The notes under the pieces were generated by a model. It was not told the origin of the DNA. It saw only the letters and a program-made list of their open reading frames with translations, and did not search any database. Source: Fimbriimonadaceae bacterium (GTDB lineage: Bacteria > Armatimonadota > Fimbriimonadia > Fimbriimonadales > Fimbriimonadaceae). Taken from it: DNA of 38,541 bases. The translations under genes were made by a program, and so were the position numbers. Positions 1-7,218 of this stretch are shown here, piece by piece. Numbering within the stretch: position 1 is the stretch's first letter; every line of letters begins with the position of its first letter. The stretch covers positions 1 through 38,541 of the forward strand of contig JAHBTD010000007.1 in the NCBI GenBank assembly GCA_019638775.1, written 5' to 3'.

Positions 1-1242
1 TGTGAAGATGTCGAACGGCCGGCCGTAAAAATGCTCGCCAATCTCCATGGCCAAGAGATCCGCCGCACCTAGAATTTTCACCAGTCGCCGCAGCGTATCC
101 TCGCGATCGGTCGATCGAATGAGTCCCATTTCGACGATCTTCTTCTGCCGTGCCAACTCTTTGGCGGCCTCCAGAATGGCATCCGGTGTCACATACACCA
201 CCCCTTTCAGCGAAAACGCCGCCCACTTGTTTCCTTTGAGTGGACGATTGATCCGAGGCGCCACGATCGCCAAGACTTCTGGTCCCGCACACCAACTGTC
301 TAACGGCTTCTCCTGCATCTCCTGCGTGCTGAGGATCATTTCCTTCACGCGTGCCTGCCCATCGGCTTGCCGAAGAATCACGCCCAGCCGATCCTTCCCG
401 ATCCGATGATGGCCCTTGATGGCATCCAACACCTCACTGAACCATGGGATGGACGTGCCGGCAAAGCACTCTTGGAGCTTAATAGCGCTGACAACCGGAT
501 GATCCCCCATCGCATGGGCGGCCGTCGCACGAAAGCGCGGAATCTTACCCAGATCATGTCCTAGTGTGGCCACCAGTACCTTCGGGATCATAAGATCCCC
601 ATCCCGGTAGGTCTGCTTGAGCAACGCCAACGCTAACTCCGTGACCCGATACGTATGGTCTCGCAGCGTGATTTTCGCGAGCGTATCGCGAATGGAATAG
701 AGGTCCGTACATTCTTCGTCGCGTTCGATACCGGCCGTCACGATCGACGGACAGTCCCCATATTCCTCGAGAATTTTCACCACCGTGAGCAGCGGCTCCA
801 GTGCGCGCTGGCTCTCAATTACCGGTTGATAAGGCATGATGAAATCCCGAATAAGTGCGGACGACCGGCCAGACGACACCGGGCGTGTCGAGGTGGCGGG
901 ATCGAGTGTGGCGGCCTGTGCGCCTCCCTGAGGAGGCAGCACCGGCTGGGCAGAGGACGGGCCCTCCACAGAAGTTGATGCACTGGGGTATGTCAGGGCC
1001 GCAGGAGCGACGGCCACCTCAGGATCAGGCGGTGCATACTCTGCTGGACTACCCTCGGGCTCAGCTTCCTCGACCAGCTCCCCAGTTTGTTGAATGAAAT
1101 CCAAATTGAGCGGAAGCCACACGTCTTTAGCCAGATCCTCTAGGGTGATTTCGATCAGCCTCGGCACCACAAGCGGAGTTGCTACTCCGGTATGAACTCT
1201 TGCAGACTCGCCCCGCCAAGCTCCCCACAATCTCCCGAGCAT
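1..1242 (-). CDS. HD-domain protein, possible MobH-like transfer protein (3' end outside window)
   Basis: Reading leftwards from an ATG at 1242, 414 codons stay open to the window edge, so the C-terminus is missing. The start follows a GGAGG four bases upstream and lies one base past the stop of the NusG-like gene, so the two are translationally coupled. Residues 55-125 are Pro/Ala/Ser-rich. A metal-dependent HD domain follows, with H196, H229-D230 (in GHDLGK), H248, H278-H279 and D294 in family order. After it comes a segment around residues 330-370 that could be a winged helix. HD-fold relaxases of the MobH class have a metal-binding HD region followed by such a C-terminal domain, and the gene sits in a conjugation operon, so a MobH-like role is possible. 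I do not see the classical MobH HHH signature. A nucleotide phosphohydrolase is the alternative. The HD domain is well supported, the relaxase reading is not. Confidence 0.6.
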   Translation of the reverse strand, partial: MLGRLWGAWRGESARVHTGVATPLVVPRLIEITLEDLAKDVWLPLNLDFIQQTGELVEEAEPEGSPAEYAPPDPEVAVAPAALTYPSASTSVEGPSSAQPVLPPQGGAQAATLDPATSTRPVSSGRSSALIRDFIMPYQPVIESQRALEPLLTVVKILEEYGDCPSIVTAGIERDEECTDLYSIRDTLAKITLRDHTYRVTELALALLKQTYRDGDLMIPKVLVATLGHDLGKIPRFRATAAHAMGDHPVVSAIKLQECFAGTSIPWFSEVLDAIKGHHRIGKDRLGVILRQADGQARVKEMILSTQEMQEKPLDSWCAGPEVLAIVAPRINRPLKGNKWAAFSLKGVVYVTPDAILEAAKELARQKKIVEMGLIRSTDREDTLRRLVKILGAADLLAMEIGEHFYGRPFDIFT

Positions 1243-1243
1243 G

Positions 1244-1696
1244 TCACCTCCACGGTTCCGGTAACGGCATCACGCTCACATGCGTCGCTTTAGCCCGGAC
1301 TCGTACCACCCGCCCCATCAAACTCACATCCACCAGCACATCCTCACCGTCCAAGGCTCGGACGATGCCCGTCATCTGCGCATATGGGCCCGAACTCACC
1401 TGCACCACGTCGGCCACCTTGGCCAGGAGTGGTTCAACATTGCTAAGGTCCTCGAAGAGGTCGCTATCCAGCAAAGGAAGCGCTCGCACCACTCCAGACA
1501 GCCGCTTGATCACGGGAACGGCCGTTGGATCACAGTGAGCAATCACATAGCCCTTTGTCGGACGTTCCACGTCCGTGCACCCCAACTCCTGGAGCTGCAA
1601 GGCCACGTGTCGTTCACGGCCTGGCGTGACATCAAACGCCCACCGTGCATGTAACGCATTCTCAGTGGAGCACGCCTCTGTTTGTCTGTCGCTCAC
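1244..1696 (-). CDS. NusG/Spt5-like transcription elongation factor (NGN + KOW)
   Basis: A 150-residue protein starting at GTG 1696, which has a near-ideal AAGGAGG five bases upstream; a longer frame from 1855 would run into the transglycosylase gene and lacks that site. Residues 17-85 read as an NGN domain (ARWAFDVTPGRERHVALQ, then TKGYVIA). Residues 96-140 are a clear KOW domain (VVQVSSGPYAQMTGIVRALD, then GRVVRVRAKATHVSV). NusG-family proteins bind the RNA polymerase clamp and keep elongation processive; specialised paralogues (RfaH, LoaP, plasmid ActX) act on particular long operons. The short NGN loops and total length look closer to archaeal Spt5 than to a housekeeping NusG of about 180 residues. 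It lies between the lytic transglycosylase and the HD protein. A dedicated antiterminator for transfer genes is inferred from context. Confidence 0.85.
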   Translation of the reverse strand: MSDRQTEACSTENALHARWAFDVTPGRERHVALQLQELGCTDVERPTKGYVIAHCDPTAVPVIKRLSGVVRALPLLDSDLFEDLSNVEPLLAKVADVVQVSSGPYAQMTGIVRALDGEDVLVDVSLMGRVVRVRAKATHVSVMPLPEPWR

Positions 1697-1737
1697 AGTT
1701 CCTCCTTTTGAAAACCGCTCCACCTCACCCCGCGGAC

Positions 1738-2361
1738 TCATCGCAGCAAGCCACGGGCTCGTCTGATGCCTGCGAGGCGCTCCAATGCCCGATACACCTT
1801 CCAGCTGTAGCCCGCGATGTTGCGACTGCCGTTGTAACGGCCTACGGCTGTCCACGTTTCTTGGTACTCATTGATCTTCTGCCGCAAGACAAAGGCAGCC
1901 CATTGGATATTGATACAAGGATCGAGAAAATGGACTGGATCAATTTTGTACTGCCGCATGTGCACGCTATTGATCTGTGCAATCCCCACATCAAAATTCG
2001 CCCCCGCCTTCCACAGTTCAGCAACCAGATCCGTCGCTTGCTTGAAAGAAAGTGGTCCTCGCCGATCCCCCTTGCCGTCCCGATTCACATTCACCGCATG
2101 CGGATCCCCTTCACTCTCCACTAGAATAATGGCTTCCAATATTTGCACGGTCACCGCGTAGCGATTCGCCGCCGCCACAACACAACTGTGGTTCACATAC
2201 CAAAACCGGTCCGGAGGCATCTCCGCCGCAACACTGTCCGGCAAGACACCGAGACATACCACCGCAAGACAGAACCACGTCGAACGGCGACTTTTCGGTC
2301 TGGAGAATGCACCCAGAGGCCCACCATACCCCCGTCTTAACAGGTGCCTGTGTAGGTGCAT
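1738..2361 (-). CDS. Lytic transglycosylase of the conjugation apparatus (VirB1/TrbN-like)
   Basis: A 207-residue secreted protein. After a basic N-terminus, a hydrophobic signal peptide (about residues 28-46, ending VAA) precedes an SLT fold. The probable catalytic glutamate is E82 in ILVESEGDP, and the family's GIxQIN motif is present as VGIAQINS near residue 126. Such enzymes cleave the MurNAc-GlcNAc bond without hydrolysis and open the peptidoglycan for the secretion channel; conjugation systems usually carry one (F orf169, RP4 TrbN, VirB1). The ATG used overlaps the end of traN by 25 bases and has only a weak ribosome site, so the true start may differ slightly. The fold and catalytic motifs are clear. 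Confidence 0.9.
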   Translation of the reverse strand: MHLHRHLLRRGYGGPLGAFSRPKSRRSTWFCLAVVCLGVLPDSVAAEMPPDRFWYVNHSCVVAAANRYAVTVQILEAIILVESEGDPHAVNVNRDGKGDRRGPLSFKQATDLVAELWKAGANFDVGIAQINSVHMRQYKIDPVHFLDPCINIQWAAFVLRQKINEYQETWTAVGRYNGSRNIAGYSWKVYRALERLAGIRRARGLLR

Positions 2362-4295
2362 ATCTTCGTCGCCATTTCCTTCGTGATCACAGCCGGGTCA
2401 ATATTCGCTGAAACATTTTTGTACCATTCCGTGAAATCCATCGCCTGGAAGTTCAAAGCGCTGAACTGATCGACCGTAAATCCGTCGCACTGGGGCGCAT
2501 CCGCTGATCCCCAGGTCATGCCCAACTGCACACGGCCTTGTTCCTGCACCATCCGACCGAGCTCGGATTTCATAGTGCAGTAGACCTCTTCCTTTCGGAG
2601 GCACACACTGCCGACCAGAAAGGAGCCTTTATCCACACAATGTGTCCCAATTAGATGAGCCTTTCGATCGTGTTTATCCCTCGCAAGCGCGATCTCCTCC
2701 TCAGAGCATTTCCCAATCAATTTATCGGGGTCCGAATCGCAGCAATTGATTAGTGATCGCCCGATTGTGCTGAAATCACAGGTGCTCCTTTTGCCCGTGA
2801 AGATACGCAGACGGTCCGGATCCCAATCTTCTTCGACATTCTTGGTCATCGCCAGCCAGGTGGCCGCTAACGCCAGATTCTCATTGGGTGGCGTACTGGT
2901 ATCCACGCAAAACGGCACAGGACTGTCTGGTTTCCCACACTTCGTGCATTGAGTAATCGGTTGCGTCGTCGAACATTCCGACGGTCCCGGACACTTGTAG
3001 GTGTTCTCGTACATCAAGCAATATCCCGTCCCCGGCTGCACCGATGCGCAGCGAGAGCTGACTTGATTGCAGCCCTTGTCTCGATACTCGCCACAGGTGT
3101 CCCCGGCCGTGGACGTGACATCCCAGGTTTGCTCCTCTTGAAAGCATCCCGTTAAGGGCGCCACGCTGTACGTATCAAGAAAGGTTCCCGTTACCATGAC
3201 CGCAATCGAATGCGACTCGTAAGTAAATGTAAACGGAACTTGCCAGCTGAGCGGGCCGGTGGGACTGAAGGCGCCCATCGTAAACGTCATGGGATACCCA
3301 AAGCATGAGCACTTGCTATTGCAGTAGGCCGGCGAGCCATTTCCAGAGGCCGTCGGGTTCGCCGGAGTCAACACGTAAGGCCCGGTCTTCACCGAGCCAA
3401 CATTTGTGCAGCCGTATTTGTCTTCTCCGGCGGAATTGCCAGTGACGTTCAAGCCGACCACCCATCGAGTTCCATCCCAGATAGGAAACGCCGATTCGAT
3501 CGTAAAATTGCCCATGGCCATTCCCGGCGCATGGTCGTGCGCGTTGAATCCAGAAGTCCCCCCGGTCAGCACGGTGGCATACGGTTGAGCACACTTGAGA
3601 TCCCGCGCAGCTCCATCGAGACAGGTCGTAGTCACCAGTGCGGCGAGGCCACTGGCGCCAGCCGCTTCTAGATCCTTGCACCCATTGACCTCCGTCTCAG
3701 AGGTATAGGGAGGGCTGGGAATTCCAGGAACCGTGCACGCGTTCGGTAGCAGGGTGGGGTTGCGAATCTTGAGGCAGGTCTGCCGTGAGCCCCCAGGCAC
3801 TTGGCAGGTCCCCGTGACGCCAGCCCCTTCGGTGTAACTCGTGCACATATTCACCACGGAACAGCTCTCCGTCATGATGGAATCGGTCGGCAGCGTCGCT
3901 GCCGTCGATTGCGCCGTCGTCACCGGGCTACTAGTCCGTAGATCCCACCCATCTCGGTCAATCCTGCTCTGTTGGATTTTCGAGTAACGCTCATCGGAGC
4001 TCGCCGCCGCACCGCCGGCCGCGCTCAAACTGCCAGGATCATCGTAATACCTCTCTTCAGCAGCCCCAGAGCACCCTGCCGTGACACAACCCGGCGACCC
4101 TGAGTACTGCGGCACTTTGGTCATGTTCGGCGCCAGAATACCTGCACCGACTAATCCTGAGGCCTTCTGCCCCTCTACCTCACACTTCGCTTTGAGGTAC
4201 GGATCGTCAATCCCACTGCAATCTGCGCGTACCTCCACAACACCACACACCAAACAGATCGCGAGGCAAATCCCTATGAGCATGCGCTTCATCAC
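2337..4295 (-). CDS. traN: TraN, cysteine-rich outer-membrane mating-pair stabilisation protein
   Basis: A 652-residue protein with a cleavable signal peptide (ends EVRA before DCSG) and many scattered cysteines, many in CxxC or CxC arrangements (for example CTKCG, CSCFG, CCDSD). Size, signal and cysteine load fit F-type TraN (about 600 residues), an outer-membrane protein exposed on donors that contacts the recipient surface and fixes mating pairs. Folding would need the periplasmic thiol enzymes encoded in the same element (the DsbC-like protein and TraF). A GTG at 4295 and an ATG at 4292 share one GGGGAGG site, so the start may be either. The variable middle part, which decides recipient preference in known TraN proteins, cannot be matched to a known type by eye. 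Confidence 0.85.
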   Translation of the reverse strand: MMKRMLIGICLAICLVCGVVEVRADCSGIDDPYLKAKCEVEGQKASGLVGAGILAPNMTKVPQYSGSPGCVTAGCSGAAEERYYDDPGSLSAAGGAAASSDERYSKIQQSRIDRDGWDLRTSSPVTTAQSTAATLPTDSIMTESCSVVNMCTSYTEGAGVTGTCQVPGGSRQTCLKIRNPTLLPNACTVPGIPSPPYTSETEVNGCKDLEAAGASGLAALVTTTCLDGAARDLKCAQPYATVLTGGTSGFNAHDHAPGMAMGNFTIESAFPIWDGTRWVVGLNVTGNSAGEDKYGCTNVGSVKTGPYVLTPANPTASGNGSPAYCNSKCSCFGYPMTFTMGAFSPTGPLSWQVPFTFTYESHSIAVMVTGTFLDTYSVAPLTGCFQEEQTWDVTSTAGDTCGEYRDKGCNQVSSRCASVQPGTGYCLMYENTYKCPGPSECSTTQPITQCTKCGKPDSPVPFCVDTSTPPNENLALAATWLAMTKNVEEDWDPDRLRIFTGKRSTCDFSTIGRSLINCCDSDPDKLIGKCSEEEIALARDKHDRKAHLIGTHCVDKGSFLVGSVCLRKEEVYCTMKSELGRMVQEQGRVQLGMTWGSADAPQCDGFTVDQFSALNFQAMDFTEWYKNVSANIDPAVITKEMATKICTYTGTC

Positions 4296-4308
4296 AGACA
4301 GCCTCCCC

Positions 4309-4800
4309 CTATCGACGCGTGCCTAACCGAGCCGTATCCAATGAGGGCACCGTCATCTCGTCCATCCCTACCGCTTCTCCCAGTGAATTTCCGTCCGGCG
4401 GATGTCGAGCGGACTGGTCCCTTGCAACGAAGGGGGACAGTTCACCGGCCAAAATCGTCCCAAGCGCGTCACGATCCATAAACTGAATCGGCGTTCCCCG
4501 CATGATGATTTGTGCCATACCCCACCCCCAGTATCGTGCCGTCACCTGATGAATCTGAATGTCGAAACCAATGATCAGGTCAGCTCCCAACGCCGCAGCG
4601 CTTTGCGCAAGCCTATTCACCATGCTCTGAGTCGCATGGACGATCGGACTGTCATACGTCTTCGCGCGCCCTCCCCAGAAATCGGTGAATCGGACAACGG
4701 CATCCCGCCAGGAAGCGATCCCGACGGTCTCGATCTGAATCAATGCCTGAAAATACCGATAGGTATGTCCGGGAATGACATCCACCGTAAGAATTTTCAT
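4309..4800 (-). CDS. YbjQ/UPF0145-like protein
   Basis: A 163-residue cytosolic protein with no signal peptide. It shows the pattern of the YbjQ/UPF0145 (DUF74) family: an opening strand (MKILTVDVIPGHTY), a long helix ending ALGADLIIGFDIQIHQV, and a hydrophobic strand (YWGWGMAQIIMRGTPIQF). The family forms pentameric rings; its function is poorly known, and it is sometimes annotated as heavy-metal-binding without firm proof. The C-terminal 40 residues are polar and probably disordered. It starts six bases after the coiled-coil lipoprotein and precedes traN by about 13 bases, so it is co-transcribed with transfer genes. Its role there is unknown. Confidence 0.65.
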   Translation of the reverse strand: MKILTVDVIPGHTYRYFQALIQIETVGIASWRDAVVRFTDFWGGRAKTYDSPIVHATQSMVNRLAQSAAALGADLIIGFDIQIHQVTARYWGWGMAQIIMRGTPIQFMDRDALGTILAGELSPFVARDQSARHPPDGNSLGEAVGMDEMTVPSLDTARLGTRR

Positions 4801-4806
4801 TCGGGC

Positions 4807-5778
4807 CTATCGCTTTTCGGTATCAGACGGTGACACCTCGGCCTTCTTCGGAGCATCTGCGTCGATACTGATCGTCAATGTGTTCATGGGCGCGGCCATC
4901 ACTTCCCCATCGACAGCCGGAAGAAGGGGACGTCCAGTTGAAGCTTTTCCGGACATCCCAGAAGCTAGAGGAGGAGGCACCAGTTCCGCGTTTTGCCCAT
5001 TCCCCCCACGGAAGCCATCCAGAAATCGTCGTAACCATCCTTTGTCCGCATCGGGCTTGGTTCGAGGCGATTCGACCTTAGCCTCTATCACCCTCTGAGG
5101 AACGGGCATCGGCACATCCGGTTTGGCAGGGACAGTGGTCGTCGCCACTGGACTTGGAGCGACCGCCAGGCTCGTCCCGCTCGGCTCAACACCCGAGCCC
5201 CCAGCGCCTACGCTCCCCTCCATATTCGGACTGCCAGCCTTGGCGACAGGTTCAGTTTTGGGAGCACTTCCTGACTTACCCTCACCCAACTGGACGCGCG
5301 TTTTCTGGACGTCGGGAGCACCCCCTCTAGCCTGCAAGGACTTCCCAAGTTTCCCAATCGACAGTTCAACACGTTCGAAGCGATTGGCTAAGGCGACCGT
5401 CGTTTCTGTGAGGGTTTCGATCTTCCCCGCAATATTTTGCAGGCGCGCGTCGACTCCGGACAGTTGTTGCGCCTGCTGCGCAAACTGCGCCCGCTGGGAC
5501 TCGTACTGATTCTGGGTGTCTTTCACCACCCCCTTCACGGTCAGGATGTCCCCCTGCAGTTTTTCCGCTTGGGCCTTTAGTCCCATCTGCTCTTGCGCAA
5601 CATGCCGATACACCTGGGATACATTGTCGACTCGCTGGGACAGCTCGTCGTGCTCGGTCTCCATGACTTCCTTCACCGCGAGTTGATGCTGGTACTTGGT
5701 TTCCAAATCCTGATATTCACCGGTGCTGACGCAACCGGACAACAGTGCGAGACTAAGGGCTGCCATGCGTTGCCACAT
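4807..5778 (-). CDS. Coiled-coil lipoprotein of the transfer operon
   Basis: A 323-residue protein with a short lipoprotein signal (LALLSGC, lipidated C16) and a good AAAGGAG site before its ATG. Residues about 20-150 form long heptad-patterned helices rich in Q, E, K and V, a predicted periplasmic coiled coil that probably oligomerises. Residues 150-250 are Gly/Pro/Ser/Ala-rich and likely disordered, followed by a short basic segment (WLRRFLDGFRGG) and a Pro-rich tail. I do not recognise a named family. Lipid anchor plus periplasmic coil suggests a structural or spanning part near the mating apparatus. It sits between the helical protein gene and the YbjQ-like gene in a compact run. Confidence 0.6.
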   Translation of the reverse strand: MWQRMAALSLALLSGCVSTGEYQDLETKYQHQLAVKEVMETEHDELSQRVDNVSQVYRHVAQEQMGLKAQAEKLQGDILTVKGVVKDTQNQYESQRAQFAQQAQQLSGVDARLQNIAGKIETLTETTVALANRFERVELSIGKLGKSLQARGGAPDVQKTRVQLGEGKSGSAPKTEPVAKAGSPNMEGSVGAGGSGVEPSGTSLAVAPSPVATTTVPAKPDVPMPVPQRVIEAKVESPRTKPDADKGWLRRFLDGFRGGNGQNAELVPPPLASGMSGKASTGRPLLPAVDGEVMAAPMNTLTISIDADAPKKAEVSPSDTEKR

Positions 5779-5822
5779 ACCGTGCTCCTTTCATACGAGA
5801 GGGGTGACTACCTCCCTTTTCC

Positions 5823-6467
5823 CTATTGGTTCAAAAATGCTTTCACCGCGCCCCGCGGCTCATACTCTGTCACCGTCACGCGAGCGACATGCCCGATGAC
5901 ATCGTGCAAGGCCACTACAAGCTCATCGACGGCCTGAAAATGTTTCACATACGGAGTGAGATCTTCCGCTCGGAGACGAATGCTATTGAGCGCGTTATCT
6001 AGGGCGCGAATCACCGGCACCAGTCTCACCGTGTCTCCGACGCGGGGCGTAATGACACGCGCATTGCGCCACGCCGCCTTCACGCTCCGTTCTTTTAGGT
6101 CGGGATATGGGTCTTGAGGGAGCAACTCGAACTCCCCCACTCCAAGCTCTCGCAAGATCACCTTTGCCCGCGCCACCCATTGCTCCACACGAGCCAACTC
6201 GTTGCGCACTTGCTCAATGGAGAGCTGAGATCCTGCTGCCCGCCGAAGACGATGAATTACCTTGTCAAACATGTACAGCATGGAGACACAGGCCATCCCC
6301 GCTTTTGTTTGTGGTAAAAGGAGCACCGAATTCGGATCTTCCAGCCGCCGCTTGTTCTCCTCCGCCCGATCGGGCCTTCGTCCATTCGTCGGAGACGCGC
6401 TCCGAAGAGACTGGCCCTCGCGCCGTACCATCCCCAGTTGTCGCTCTGCGTCCACCCCATGAGCCAT
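5823..6467 (-). CDS. Helical protein of unknown function next to the NusA-like gene
   Basis: A 214-residue protein with no signal peptide or membrane segment. The first 50 residues are polar and probably disordered. The rest is mostly amphipathic helix: one pair around residues 60-115 (FDKVIHRLRRAAG to ILRELGVGEFELLP) and another near residues 150-205 (VPVIRALDNALNSIRLRAED to VVALHDVIGHVARV). I do not recognise the family. The ATG has a strong GAGGAGGTGAGGC site and lies 15 bases after the NusA-like stop, so the two are co-expressed. A partner of the NusA-like protein is conceivable but rests on adjacency alone. Confidence 0.5.
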   Translation of the reverse strand: MAHGVDAERQLGMVRREGQSLRSASPTNGRRPDRAEENKRRLEDPNSVLLLPQTKAGMACVSMLYMFDKVIHRLRRAAGSQLSIEQVRNELARVEQWVARAKVILRELGVGEFELLPQDPYPDLKERSVKAAWRNARVITPRVGDTVRLVPVIRALDNALNSIRLRAEDLTPYVKHFQAVDELVVALHDVIGHVARVTVTEYEPRGAVKAFLNQ

Positions 6468-6482
6468 GCCTCACCTCCTCGA

Positions 6483-7136
6483 TTACGCCCGAGCTGTCTT
6501 CCCCAGATCCGCTTCGTCCACGAGCACCAGTCCATAGCCGGTCAATTTGCTGGCCACCGCAGCATTCATCCCCTTGCGACCAAGAAACTGTGCGATCGTG
6601 CCCCGTTCAACAATGACTCGCGCCTGATGTTCTTCCCGATACACGTCCACTCGTCGCACTGACCGGCTCGGGGCCGGCGCTAATGCCTCACGAATGTAGG
6701 CTTCCACCTCCGTGTGATACTTCACGAGTGCGATCGTGCGGGATGTGTAGGTCCGGAACTCGTACAACAGAGGCTTGCAGGTCGCGATGACATCTTCCCC
6801 CGTGCGATAAGTCTCGACCGCAATCTTCACAAACGACGCGGCTTGAGCCGTCGCCACACGCTTGATGTGCACATGGTCGTCCGCCAACACCGGAGCCAGC
6901 ACTAACTCCGCAATACGCCGGAAATAGTGCATCGATCGCTGCGACAGCATCGGAAACTCGTCACCGACCTTGTACACAGCTCCCATCAATGAGTCGCGTA
7001 CCTTGTACTGACGGTCGGCATACTGATGCGGCAAGATGGCATACCTCCCGATGGAATCCGCCCACAGCAGATATGCGCTGTGCCCCGGATCCATCCGAAT
7101 GACCCGAGCCATTACTAAGTCTCCCACCTGCACCAT
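6483..7136 (-). CDS. NusA-like RNA-binding protein (S1-KH-KH, no N-terminal domain)
   Basis: A 217-residue protein colinear with the central part of NusA. Residues 1-65 are an S1 domain (VQVGDLVMARVIRMDPG, ILPHQYADRQYKVRDSL), ending in MLSQRSMHYFRRIAELVL where NusA has its LSRTxPxFLxxLFE motif. Residues 80-155 match KH1 and the linker (HIKRVATAQAASFVKIAV, IREALAPAP as in NusA ALSPA). KH1 has lost its GxxG loop (KPLLYEF in its place). KH2 at 160-206 is intact: VIVERGTIAQFLGRKGMN, with the GxxG at 186-189, then ASKLTGY. Missing are the N-terminal domain that docks on the RNA polymerase flap (about 125 residues) and any acidic C-terminal repeats. NusA modulates pausing, termination and antitermination by binding nascent RNA. 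This gene opens the left transfer operon, divergent from the lipoprotein pair. An antitermination role is inferred. Confidence 0.85.
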   Translation of the reverse strand: MVQVGDLVMARVIRMDPGHSAYLLWADSIGRYAILPHQYADRQYKVRDSLMGAVYKVGDEFPMLSQRSMHYFRRIAELVLAPVLADDHVHIKRVATAQAASFVKIAVETYRTGEDVIATCKPLLYEFRTYTSRTIALVKYHTEVEAYIREALAPAPSRSVRRVDVYREEHQARVIVERGTIAQFLGRKGMNAAVASKLTGYGLVLVDEADLGKTARA

Positions 7137-7218
7137 TCGTTACTCGCCTGTGCTATAGTTTTTCGACCCGTATACGCACCTGCCACCTGCGTGTAGTTCG
7201 AGACTCGGTCTCACAACT
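7137..7218. promoter_or_regulatory. Divergent promoter region between the NusA-like and lipoprotein genes
   Basis: An 82-base gap separates the start codons of two divergent genes, so it must hold both promoters. A TATAGT hexamer (about 7155-7160) could serve as a plus-strand -10, but no convincing -35 was found. A small inverted repeat, GAGAC-tcg-GTCTC at 7200-7212, ends seven bases before the plus-strand ATG and could be an operator or hinder initiation. That ATG has no clear Shine-Dalgarno sequence. Confidence 0.35.

Noticed and set aside
47-1097. Several plus-strand open frames
   Set aside because: They lie antisense to the HD-domain gene, which has conserved motifs, a ribosome site and translational coupling to its neighbour.
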